Shown here: positions 6,452 through 14,076 of the stretch, in pieces
Numbering within the stretch: the first letter of the stretch is position 1
Layout of the letters: each line of letters opens with the position of its first letter
Assembly (NCBI GenBank): GCA_902565595.1
Contig: CACFFD010000012.1
Coordinates: forward strand, 1 to 38,980
Length of the DNA stretch: 38,980 nucleotides
Source of the DNA: Actinomycetota bacterium
GTDB taxonomy: Bacteria; Actinomycetota; Acidimicrobiia; Acidimicrobiales; UBA8592
Direction of reading: 5' to 3'
Program-made: the position numbers and the translations under genes
The notes under the pieces: model-generated
Seen by the model: only the letters and a program-made list of their open reading frames with translations
Database searches by the model: none
What the model was told of the DNA's origin: nothing

Positions 6452-8803
6452 ATGAGGAATAGACGTCTATTAAGACTTCTAGCCGTATTGTTTGCTTTCG
6501 TTCTTGTTGCCACAGCATGTGGTGACGACGATGACAGCTCTTCCAGTAGTGGTTCTGAATCATCCGCTTCAAGTAGCGAAAGCTCTAGCGATGATAGCTC
6601 TAGCGATGATAGCTCTAGCGATGATAGCTCTAGCGATGATAGCTCTAGCGATGATAGCTCTAGCGATAGCGACTCAGGATCTGCTGAAGGACTGAACATT
6701 GGAACGTTGCTTCCTGAGACTGGTGCACTGGCATTCTTGTCAGAGCCACTTGTCTTAGCTGTCGATATGGCTATACGTGACATTAACGCCGCTGGTGGTG
6801 TCAATGGCGCTGACGTTACTTTAACAAAGGGTGATTCGGGTACAGATCCTGATATCGCTAATACTACGGTTGACCGGTTGTTGACTGAGAATGTGGATGC
6901 CATTGTTGGTGCTGCAGCTTCAGGTATTACCGGTTCGGTAATCGACAAGATTACTTCCGCTGGTGTGACACAGTGTTCACCTTCGAACACGGCCGCTGGT
7001 TTGGGTACATCTGGTGACGACGGGTACTACTTCCGTACCGCACCATCCGATGACCTACAAGCTCCAGCTCTAGCTAACGTGGTACTCGGTGACGGGTACA
7101 CCAACGTTGCTGTTGTGAGCCGTGCCGATGACTATGGTGTTGGTTTTAACGCCGAGTTTGAACCTGCAGTTGCAGCCGGTGGTGGAACCATCGTTTACAG
7201 TGAGCCTTACGCTCCAGAGTCCACAAGCTTCGATGATGTGGTAGCTGACGTAATTGCTTCCGGCCCTGACGCTGTCGTAATTGTCGCCTTCGAAGAAGGC
7301 GTTCAGCTAATTCAGGCCATGGTTGAGCAAGGTGCAGGCCCACAAGACATCCAGATTTACATCACCGATGGTATGGCAACTGGAGAACTTGGTGCGCTTA
7401 TTGATGAAGCCAACCCAAGTATCGCTGCAGGTATGAAGGGAACGCAGCCAGCTGCTGCTCCTTCAACTGGTGCCGCATTCTTCCCGGGTGCGTTTGCTGA
7501 GTTTGCTCCTGACGTGTCAACGATCTTCTCCGCCCAGTCATATGACTGTGCGATTCTGATCGCTCTTGCTGCTGAAGCCGCAGGATCAAACGATTCTGCT
7601 GACATTGCCGCCCAAATGGTTGCGGTAAGCCGTGACGGTGAGAAGTGTTCAACATTCGCTGACTGTAAAGCTCTGCTCGCTGATGGAGCTGACATTGACT
7701 ACGACGGTGCTTCCGGCGCTATCGATTTCCTCGATGTTGGTGAACCAGGAACAGGTATTTACGAGGTGTATGAATACGACGGTGATGGTGTCCAACAAGT
7801 TGTAGAAGAACTCACGTTCGAATCTACTGGGGCAGCAGCCGAACAAGCAGCACCTATCGGCCTTAACAAACTTCCTGAAATGGTCACAATGAGCACCACT
7901 TGTGCTCCTTCAACCGCTTCCCTTCCACAGTGGATTGGTCGTGAAGAAGGAATGTACGAGGCAAGGAACCTCACACTAGAGTGTGTCCAGATTGGTAGCG
8001 GACCTGAAACAGCAGCTGCTCTTGCAGCTGGTGAAGCTGATTTCGCTGCGAATATTTACAACAACGTCTTCCCATTGCTTAACAATGGCCTTGAAGTTGT
8101 TGTGTTCATGGAAACACTGCTTTACAACCTCTTCGACGTTATTGTCGATAAGGACTATGCCGATGCAAATGGCATTACTGAGAACATGGACTGGCAAGAA
8201 GCCATGGAGAAGCTTGACTGCACCAATGTTGGTGTTGTTGCCCGTGGAGCTGCAGCTGAGGACCTCGCAAGAATCCTCATCCAAGCAGCAGGGCTCGATG
8301 AAGAGTGCTTCACCTATGTAGCTGTTGGTCTCGAACCAATTCCACCGTTAGTTTCAAACGAAACGGACTGGACTGTAACCTTCGACCCATTCCAGGTTGT
8401 TGCAGTGCTACAAGACCTTGGTCTCAATCCATTCTCGATCCAACGGGGCGAAGGGCCTCCAGGACTTGATTGGCCAGGCCTTGTCTACATGACTGGTAAA
8501 GAAACATTTGAGAACAGTCAAGCTGAACTCTGTGCCTACAAGTCAGGAACTGTAGAAGCTATTGCATTCCTCGCCGATCCGGCTAATACGGAACGTGTTG
8601 AAGAAATCGCAGCTCTCTACTTCCCTGAAGCGCTCCACCCGCTGATCCCAGCGATTGTGGCGAAGTATGCAAACGGATTTAGCACCACAGGTGATATTTC
8701 ATTCGATCAGATTGAAACAATCAGCCAGATTTCGGTTGATGTCGGCAAGACCGACCGCCTATTCGCTGCTGATGAAGTAGCACAGGATCTCGACTGCGAA
8801 TAA
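6452..8803 (+). CDS. Two-domain substrate-binding lipoprotein: LivK-type domain fused to NMT1/SsuA-type domain
   Basis: A 783-residue lipoprotein. Residues 1-22 are a signal peptide with lipobox ATAC, making C23 the lipidated residue. Residues 24-77 are a Ser/Asp linker including five copies of SSSDD. Residues about 81-455 match type I periplasmic binding proteins (LivK/Peripla_BP_6): IGTLLPETGAL, RDINAAGGVNGADV, and VDAIVGAAASGITGSVIDKI. From about 470 to the end the fold is type II, NMT1/SsuA/TauA-like: LPQWIGREEGMY, GSGPETAAALAAGEADFA, and VGVVARGAAAEDLARILIQAAGL. Normally these are separate proteins serving different transporter classes; here one unbroken frame encodes both. The following ATPase and permease match the second half, so the first half may be an added sensor or a second ligand site. 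The protein should sit outside the membrane, tethered by lipid. The substrate is unknown. Confidence 0.85.
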   Translation: MRNRRLLRLLAVLFAFVLVATACGDDDDSSSSSGSESSASSSESSSDDSSSDDSSSDDSSSDDSSSDDSSSDSDSGSAEGLNIGTLLPETGALAFLSEPLVLAVDMAIRDINAAGGVNGADVTLTKGDSGTDPDIANTTVDRLLTENVDAIVGAAASGITGSVIDKITSAGVTQCSPSNTAAGLGTSGDDGYYFRTAPSDDLQAPALANVVLGDGYTNVAVVSRADDYGVGFNAEFEPAVAAGGGTIVYSEPYAPESTSFDDVVADVIASGPDAVVIVAFEEGVQLIQAMVEQGAGPQDIQIYITDGMATGELGALIDEANPSIAAGMKGTQPAAAPSTGAAFFPGAFAEFAPDVSTIFSAQSYDCAILIALAAEAAGSNDSADIAAQMVAVSRDGEKCSTFADCKALLADGADIDYDGASGAIDFLDVGEPGTGIYEVYEYDGDGVQQVVEELTFESTGAAAEQAAPIGLNKLPEMVTMSTTCAPSTASLPQWIGREEGMYEARNLTLECVQIGSGPETAAALAAGEADFAANIYNNVFPLLNNGLEVVVFMETLLYNLFDVIVDKDYADANGITENMDWQEAMEKLDCTNVGVVARGAAAEDLARILIQAAGLDEECFTYVAVGLEPIPPLVSNETDWTVTFDPFQVVAVLQDLGLNPFSIQRGEGPPGLDWPGLVYMTGKETFENSQAELCAYKSGTVEAIAFLADPANTERVEEIAALYFPEALHPLIPAIVAKYANGFSTTGDISFDQIETISQISVDVGKTDRLFAADEVAQDLDCE
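6581..6670 (+). repeat. 15-base coding tandem repeat (SSSDD linker)
   Basis: The unit AGCTCTAGCGATGAT occurs five times without a mismatch (6581-6655) and a sixth time partly (6656-6670). It encodes the acidic Ser/Asp spacer between the lipidated Cys and the first binding domain. Perfect identity at the DNA level suggests recent slippage expansion, so copy number probably varies between strains. Confidence 0.95.
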
Positions 8804-8830
8804 AAACGTAGTCGGTTTATAGATACTGAC

Positions 8831-8860
8831 TCGGGGTCGGTGCCTAGGCACCGGCCCCGA
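8831..8860 (+). terminator. Strong hairpin between the binding protein and the ATPase; terminator or attenuator
   Basis: A 14-base arm (8831-8844, TCGGGGTCGGTGCC) pairs with 8847-8860 (GGCACCGGCCCCGA) with one G-T pair, followed by AAAACCTTTT. The T run is weak, so partial termination or mRNA 3' protection is likely. That would keep the binding protein in excess over the transporter subunits, as is common in such operons. Confidence 0.65.
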
Positions 8861-8902
8861 AAAACCTTTTAGAAAGATATTCAATACAGGAATCAAAAAA
8901 TT

Positions 8903-9676
8903 ATGACTAATGCTGTCGACATAGAAAACGTCTCACTGGTGTTCGGTGGAGAAGGTAATAACCCCGTACTCGCTGTAGACACCATCAATATAGCAATCCC
9001 CAAAGGCCAATTTGTAGCCATCGTCGGCCCCAGCGGTTGCGGTAAAACAACCGTACTCAATATGCTGGCAGGTTTGATTCCACCTACGGCCGGATCCGTT
9101 CAGCGAAACGGTAAAGAAGTTGATGGGCCAAGCCGAGATGTCGGCTACATGCTGGCACGATCTGCACTAAGCCCATGGAGAACAGCACTCCGCAATATTG
9201 AAATGGGGCTACAAATCCACGGTGTTGACAAAGCGACGCGACGAGAGCGAGCACACGAATTGATCTCTCTCTTGCATCTCGATGGCTTCGAAAATTCCTA
9301 CCCATCGCAACTATCGCAAGGAATGCGCCAACGAGTCGCAATTGCTAGAACACTGGCTATTGATCCAGATTTGTGGCTTATGGATGAGCCGTTTGGAGCC
9401 CTTGATGCTCAAACCCGACTCACAGTGCAGGGGGAATTTATAAATCTCTGGGAAAGATCAGGAGAAAGTTCAGTGATCTTCGTAACCCACGACCTAGAAG
9501 AAGCAGTCTTGCTAGCAGATCGGGTTATCGTGATGACCGCTCGTCCAGGACGCATTAAAAGCGATACGATCATTGACCTACCAAGACCACGAGTGATAGA
9601 TGAACTCCGATTCGACGACAAGTTCAAAGAAGCGGAGCACAGGATATGGAAGGAACTTCGTGATGAAATCATCTGA
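8903..9676 (+). CDS. ABC transporter ATPase, nitrate/sulfonate/taurine (SsuB/TauB) type
   Basis: A 257-residue nucleotide-binding subunit. Walker A is GPSGCGKTT (42-50), the signature is LSQGM (137-141), Walker B is LWLMDEP (157-163) with E162, and the switch His is H196 in FVTHD. The SPWRTALRNI segment after the Q-loop is typical of the SsuB/TauB/NrtD branch, whose substrates are organosulfonates, nitrate or pyrimidine precursors. At the Q-loop the usual Gln is replaced: the sequence reads GYMLARSALSPW, with Ala at about residue 85. It lies 99 bases after the binding protein, behind a hairpin, and overlaps the permease gene by 14 bases. It would drive import through the inner membrane with the permease and the preceding lipoprotein. 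Confidence 0.9.
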   Translation: MTNAVDIENVSLVFGGEGNNPVLAVDTINIAIPKGQFVAIVGPSGCGKTTVLNMLAGLIPPTAGSVQRNGKEVDGPSRDVGYMLARSALSPWRTALRNIEMGLQIHGVDKATRRERAHELISLLHLDGFENSYPSQLSQGMRQRVAIARTLAIDPDLWLMDEPFGALDAQTRLTVQGEFINLWERSGESSVIFVTHDLEEAVLLADRVIVMTARPGRIKSDTIIDLPRPRVIDELRFDDKFKEAEHRIWKELRDEII

Positions 9677-10628
9677 TACATCCTCAGCTGAACCAAGTAA
9701 CGACGAAACAGACAATTCTCAAATTTATGCATCTCAATCAGAAGGTTCTGAATCAGGACGTTTCGACATGTCCTCTATCGTCGAAGTACCTAGATGGCAG
9801 CGCATTCTTAAAGCTATCGACCTACCTGTCCAATTTCTTCGAATAGGCCTTCTAGTACTAATTATTTGGGCGTGGGAGTCACGCTGGATTTTCAAAGGGT
9901 GGAGTCCATTTGGCTTTGAACTCTTTCCTGAAATTATTCCCCTATTTCAAGGGGTGCCCAGCGAAGCGTGGGATTTTATTCTTGATATTTGGGACGATTC
10001 AACATTTTGGGCTGATTTCTGGGTAACACTTCAGGAAGCCCTACTTGGCTTTGTCATTGGCTCTGGTTTGGGATTTATTGTGGGGCTTCTCCTTGGTAGT
10101 TTCAAAAAAGTAGCGAAGGTCTTGTCGCCATTCCTTATTTTCACGAATGCTGTTCCTAAGATTGCACTCGCCCCTATTCTCATTCTCTGGTACGGGGTTG
10201 ACATAGCTTCAAAAGTTGCGTTAGCAACAATAATTGTTTTCTTCATTGTGCAAATACCTGTCCAAGCTGCAGTGAGCGGTGTAGACCCAGATCTCGACGT
10301 CGTTGCGACTTCTATGGGGGCGACACAATTCCAAAAATTCAGGTATGTCGTGATTCCAGGTATTCTCGGCCCATTGTTTGGAGCCCTACGACTCTCTTCC
10401 ATCTATTCGATACTTGCCGTTGTTCTCGGAGAGTTCATCGTCTCTAAACGAGGCTTAGGTCAGCGTCTCCTTTACGAGACAAATAACTTTGGTATGGGAA
10501 AAGCGATTGCTTTGATAACCATCCTTGCAGGCCTTGCCCTTGTCTTTAATGCAATTATTGGGATGATGGAACGACGGTTCTTGCGGTGGCAAGACACAGA
10601 AGCACGAGGAAAAGTTGTTTCTCTATAA
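9663..10628 (+). CDS. ABC transporter permease, SsuC/TauC type
   Basis: A 321-residue membrane protein of the binding-protein-dependent permease family. A long polar N-terminal tail (about 55 residues, rich in Ser and Glu) precedes the first membrane segment (RIGLLVLIIWAW). About six hydrophobic helices follow. The cytoplasmic coupling loop reads GVDPDLDVVATSMGATQFQKF...VIPGILGPLFGALR, the EAA-type motif that docks on the ATPase. The ATG at 9663 was chosen because AAGGAA lies 8-13 bases upstream and it overlaps the ATPase gene by only 14 bases; a longer frame from 9600 would overlap far more. The unusually long polar tail could be an assembly or regulatory element. Confidence 0.88.
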   Translation: MKSSDTSSAEPSNDETDNSQIYASQSEGSESGRFDMSSIVEVPRWQRILKAIDLPVQFLRIGLLVLIIWAWESRWIFKGWSPFGFELFPEIIPLFQGVPSEAWDFILDIWDDSTFWADFWVTLQEALLGFVIGSGLGFIVGLLLGSFKKVAKVLSPFLIFTNAVPKIALAPILILWYGVDIASKVALATIIVFFIVQIPVQAAVSGVDPDLDVVATSMGATQFQKFRYVVIPGILGPLFGALRLSSIYSILAVVLGEFIVSKRGLGQRLLYETNNFGMGKAIALITILAGLALVFNAIIGMMERRFLRWQDTEARGKVVSL

Positions 10629-10659
10629 CGGCAAAGCATTAGTTCAGTCAGGAAAATAA

Positions 10660-11271
10660 ATGAGGAAGCGTGGTAGGCCTGCGGGAGTAGATAGCGCAGA
10701 AACGCGCCATCGTATTCTTAGCGCAGCGAGAATCGTGTTTTCTATCAAAGGGTACGATGGTGCGTCGATCTTAAAGATAGCGGAATCAGCCGAGCTCGCT
10801 CCCAGTGCCATTTATAACCATTATGAAAATAAAGAGACCCTGTATATGGCTGTTTTCGAAGAAACAGCCGATGTGATCTGGGGTAGTGTCTCATCGGCGA
10901 GTGAGGAAAAAACGCTCGTTGAAGCTTTCCGTCACCTCATCGCATCAAGCCGTAAGATCGCCGATGATTTTCCAGGCCATTCAGCTTTTCTAGCATCCGT
11001 TCCCCTTGAAGCTCGATTTCATCCAGAGTTTGAGAAATTGATGCAACGAAGAGCTCAATTCCAAGATGAAACATTTCAATCTTTAGCTTCACTCGGAACC
11101 AGAACAGGGGAATTCTCAGCACTATCTGAGCCTGAACTCAAAGAAGTCATCCGCTGTCTCGTTATGGGATGGTTCTTTGAAAGGCACTTCCGTCAAGGTG
11201 AAATCCCTGGTAGCGGTGAAAGCATCGTAAAATTCGTCGAAGCAATTAGTTCTCCGACAGTATCTCAGTGA
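10660..11271 (+). CDS. TetR/AcrR family transcriptional regulator
   Basis: A 203-residue regulator with an N-terminal helix-turn-helix: TRHRILSAARIVFSIKGYDGASILKIAESAELAPSAIYNHYENKETLY pattern spread over residues 15-62, shown here only by its key words GYDGAS, IAESA and YNHYENK. The rest is a helical ligand-binding and dimer domain with no recognisable ligand class. RKRGRP at the very start is a basic minor-groove arm. It lies 31 bases after the permease with AGGAAA before its ATG, so it is probably co-transcribed and controls the transporter cluster by sensing the substrate or a CoA or aromatic intermediate. The inverted repeat at 6402-6424 is a candidate operator, unproven. Confidence 0.88.
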   Translation: MRKRGRPAGVDSAETRHRILSAARIVFSIKGYDGASILKIAESAELAPSAIYNHYENKETLYMAVFEETADVIWGSVSSASEEKTLVEAFRHLIASSRKIADDFPGHSAFLASVPLEARFHPEFEKLMQRRAQFQDETFQSLASLGTRTGEFSALSEPELKEVIRCLVMGWFFERHFRQGEIPGSGESIVKFVEAISSPTVSQ

Positions 11272-11373
11272 CCTTTGCGAAGACTTAACTGATCAAACCA
11301 GAAGCTTGATTCGACAATCCATTATTGAAGGTCTAGCTCTCCGACTCCAGTTGAAGGCAACTCAGTATCAATA

Positions 11374-12435
11374 TTAGAGCTGGCCGTGATCTTTGAGTAC
11401 CTGAATCGACCGTGTTCCCATCGCGATACCAAGCTCACGAACACGTGGGATCGTAGGGTCATTGATTAGTGGGATAGAACATGCAATTGCGAAACTATAA
11501 ATGAGCGAAGATTCATAGACCTCCCTCAAGTTTGAGAGACTGATTTTCAGCCCACCTCGTTCCAGCTCTTCAGCATAGAACCGAAGGAGATCATCTTCTA
11601 AACGCTGCCGGTCTTCGATCGTCACGGACTGGATCAGAAAATATGCAAAATCAAACACTGGTGGAGCAATGCAGCAACCTTGCCAGTCAATAAGTGCAAC
11701 AGATTGACCATCCGGTGAAAACAGCAGATTATCTGCCCTCAAATCACTATGAATAAATGTAGATGGGAACGCTGCAGTCCGGCTCAGCATTGCATCTATT
11801 TCTCCAGCTAGCTCTTCACCATTTTGAGTAATGTTCGAAAGTGAAATTTCCCCTTCGAGCATTTCGGCTAACTTTCCCCATCCGTTTCGTGTAATTGTCG
11901 TCAAGTTGGTTCGTCTTCGTTGGTCATCTAGTCGCGGTAGCCAGCTCATTGCTTCCAATCTGGGATCATTCCACCAGCACGCATGCAATTTCGCCATTTC
12001 TGAGATTACAAGTCGGGCCTGCTGTTCTGACAGGCCAGCTATTTGATCTACAGAGGTATCCGCCGAGATCAATTCCTGCAACAAAAGAAATTCTGCTGTC
12101 TCATCGTCGTACCATGCTGCGATAAGCTCAGGTACGTTAACGGGTGCGGATGAGAGCAGCTCATCGTAGCTTCGGAGCTCTCGTTCGTGAGTATCTCCGC
12201 GTTTAGCGAGAGCCAAAGTTTCTTCTCGAAGAGCGGCGAATTTTGCGACAAGCGTCAGCGGCTCCATCGAGTCATCCTCAAAAGAGATATCTAGTTTGAA
12301 GATTTCCCCGAGCATGCCCCGATCTTCCCCAATACGGTCAGCGTGAAACTCCGAAACTTCTGCTCCAAGTGCGCCACTTAGGAAAGGTCCGGTCAGTTCA
12401 CCAACAGATGTTGGGAAGGGAGGAGGGTTGATCAC
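11374..12435 (-). CDS. Aminoglycoside-phosphotransferase-fold small-molecule kinase (EcKinase/DUF1679-like)
   Basis: A 353-residue kinase-like protein. It has an ATP-binding N-lobe with the Lys in LVAKFA (about 61-66), the catalytic loop HSDLRADNLLF (about 235-245) and the metal-binding Asp in LIDWQG (about 255). This pattern is shared with choline, ecdysteroid and aminoglycoside kinases. Its start is a GTG overlapping the sulfatase stop (GTGA), so it is translated together with that sulfatase. This suggests it phosphorylates the alcohol released by desulfation or the compound being degraded (inference). Antibiotic resistance is unlikely, since such kinases are common in catabolic clusters of marine actinobacteria. 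Confidence 0.8.
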   Translation of the reverse strand: MINPPPFPTSVGELTGPFLSGALGAEVSEFHADRIGEDRGMLGEIFKLDISFEDDSMEPLTLVAKFAALREETLALAKRGDTHERELRSYDELLSSAPVNVPELIAAWYDDETAEFLLLQELISADTSVDQIAGLSEQQARLVISEMAKLHACWWNDPRLEAMSWLPRLDDQRRRTNLTTITRNGWGKLAEMLEGEISLSNITQNGEELAGEIDAMLSRTAAFPSTFIHSDLRADNLLFSPDGQSVALIDWQGCCIAPPVFDFAYFLIQSVTIEDRQRLEDDLLRFYAEELERGGLKISLSNLREVYESSLIYSFAIACSIPLINDPTIPRVRELGIAMGTRSIQVLKDHGQL

Positions 12436-13922
12436 GTTTTGGCCTGAAGCGAAACGAATTCTTCTATTTCAGCTTCACGGAGACGTTCATACCATTCTCG
12501 TATTTCTGCTCGTCGGTTCCGGTCCATAGCAAGGTTAACCAACTCATGAGGGTCCTCATGAAGGTCATAGAACTCGTGCTCCTGATCGTCAAAGTGGGCA
12601 TCCTCTGTGAAGATTTTTGGCCCTTCTATAGGAGTACCTCTCGTAGTGCTTGATCCTCCGACACCATAATATCGACAATATTTGTAGCGGCCGTCAAAAA
12701 TGCCTCTACTTGCATACCTCGTATTCAACAGGCCGTCATACCATGCCCAATCTTGGGCAAAGAGAACATAGTCCCTTCCGTCAAGCGATGGGTTCTCCCA
12801 AAGCGGAAGCATTGATCGGCCAGGTAAATCAGCTTCATCCGGATTGATCCCACCAAGCTCACAGATAGTAGCTGCGAGATCGACAGGACTCATCATCGCA
12901 TCAGTGACAGTTCCTGGCGAGGTAATACCTGGCGCAACGACATACAACGGTATTTTCATAGTCTCTTCATAATTCCATGGGCCTTTTGAACGCAGGCCAT
13001 GCGATCCACACTGGTCACCGTGGTCAGCAGTGAAAATAACTACAGTATTGTCCCACGCCCCAGTTTCATCCAACGCATCGAGGATCAATGACAAGCTCTC
13101 ATCGCTCATCTGATGAAGTTTGAGATAATAATCGAGCAATCGAAGCCATTTTGGCCTGTCAGCCGGATCCAAATACCCATTTGACCTAGACATTTCATGC
13201 ATGAACCTTCTATGAACATCAGGCTTCGTATGTAAGTCATCGTCGAAATTCTCCGGCAGTTCCGTCATCCATTCCTCGTATGGCAGGTTGAAAGCGGGAA
13301 GAGGGTCTTCTCGACCCCAGTCGTATGTCGCATATCGCTCTTTTAATGCTTTGACCTTTTCAGCGTTTTCTTCCTGATACCAGGGCTGGTCCATAGGGAA
13401 CCACATGATGTCATGCGGATTAACGAGGCCTACTGATAAGAACCACGGGTTTGATTCGTCTTTTCTATCCTGTATCCACTTGGCAGCGGAACGTGCAATC
13501 GGCTCATCAAATTCGACACCGCTTCCTGCCTGCCCCCAAAATGCTTTATCGTTACCTTCCCAGTCACTGAACCCATATGCGTCCATGTCTGGAAAAGCCA
13601 CCGGCGCAAGATGCCATTTGCCCTTGTAGCCGGTGTAATAGCCCTTGGAACGGAAAAGCTTTCCGAGCGTTTGGGCGTCAGTGGATAGTTCCCCATTTGC
13701 CGGCATTATGCAGTTTTCTAGAACTCCGTGGACTGGAAGGTATTGGCCCGTAAATAGGGTTCCGCGGCTTGGCGAACAAGGGGATGTATGCGTGTAATAC
13801 TTTGTAAATTCTAAACCTTGGTCCATGAGACGTTGTCTGGCAGGTAGTAAGAAACCTTCCGGAATCCAATCTCTTTGACGTTCTTGGTCTGCGACTATTA
13901 GAAGAATATTCGGTGCGTTCAT
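12432..13922 (-). CDS. Second type I sulfatase, paralogue of the one at 4821
   Basis: A 496-residue sulfatase, equal in length to the copy at 4821 and alike throughout. Both share ILLIV-DQERQRDW, LPARQRL, YYTHTSPCSPSR (C49 as the future formylglycine), HDIMWFP, KPDVHRR, SDHGDQ or ADHGDQ, RSKGPWNY and YDLHEDPHELVNLAMDR-type ends. No signal peptide is present. The start is an ATG preceded by TATTTT at 6 bases. It pairs with the kinase through a four-base overlap. Divergence from its paralogue outside the core suggests that the two act on different sulfate esters, or that the duplication is old. Confidence 0.9.
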   Translation of the reverse strand: MNAPNILLIVADQERQRDWIPEGFLLPARQRLMDQGLEFTKYYTHTSPCSPSRGTLFTGQYLPVHGVLENCIMPANGELSTDAQTLGKLFRSKGYYTGYKGKWHLAPVAFPDMDAYGFSDWEGNDKAFWGQAGSGVEFDEPIARSAAKWIQDRKDESNPWFLSVGLVNPHDIMWFPMDQPWYQEENAEKVKALKERYATYDWGREDPLPAFNLPYEEWMTELPENFDDDLHTKPDVHRRFMHEMSRSNGYLDPADRPKWLRLLDYYLKLHQMSDESLSLILDALDETGAWDNTVVIFTADHGDQCGSHGLRSKGPWNYEETMKIPLYVVAPGITSPGTVTDAMMSPVDLAATICELGGINPDEADLPGRSMLPLWENPSLDGRDYVLFAQDWAWYDGLLNTRYASRGIFDGRYKYCRYYGVGGSSTTRGTPIEGPKIFTEDAHFDDQEHEFYDLHEDPHELVNLAMDRNRRAEIREWYERLREAEIEEFVSLQAKT

Positions 13923-13928
13923 TTAATA

Positions 13929-13934
13929 AAAATA
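13929..13934 (-). promoter_or_regulatory. Putative -10 box, leaderless start of the second sulfatase
   Basis: On the minus strand TATTTT ends exactly 6 bases before the ATG at 13922. No ribosome binding site is present. The operon would be this sulfatase followed by the kinase. Confidence 0.45.
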
Positions 13935-14062
13935 GCACGACCACCAGTCTGATATGTAATCCCCAGATCTCATACATTATGTTTTATCAAGTCGTTAGGT
14001 TATGTCTGTCGATCTGACGAAAAGAGATGCACAGTCTAAAATTTCAAATACTGGACAATCCC

Positions 14063-14069
14063 AAAGGAG
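14063..14069 (+). promoter_or_regulatory. Ribosome binding site that fixes the ligase start
   Basis: AAAGGAG lies 7 bases before the ATG at 14077. The upstream in-frame ATG at 14002 has no comparable site, and its extra 25 residues are polar and unlike the family. Confidence 0.7.
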
Positions 14070-14076
14070 CTCCGGA

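Noticed and set aside
6581-6670. Regular short repeats as a CRISPR array
   Set aside because: Units are contiguous 15-mers without spacers and encode protein in frame.
6448-6990. Long antisense frame rich in Ser and Leu opposite the binding-protein gene
   Set aside because: It is an artefact of the Ser/Asp repeat read backwards; it has no start signal and no recognisable domain.
11374-12435. Antibiotic-resistance kinase
   Set aside because: The fold is shared with many catabolic kinases, and coupling to a sulfatase favours a metabolic role.
14002-14076. Extended start of the acyl-CoA ligase at 14002
   Set aside because: The 25 extra residues are polar and unlike the family, and a strong AAAGGAG site directs the start to 14077.
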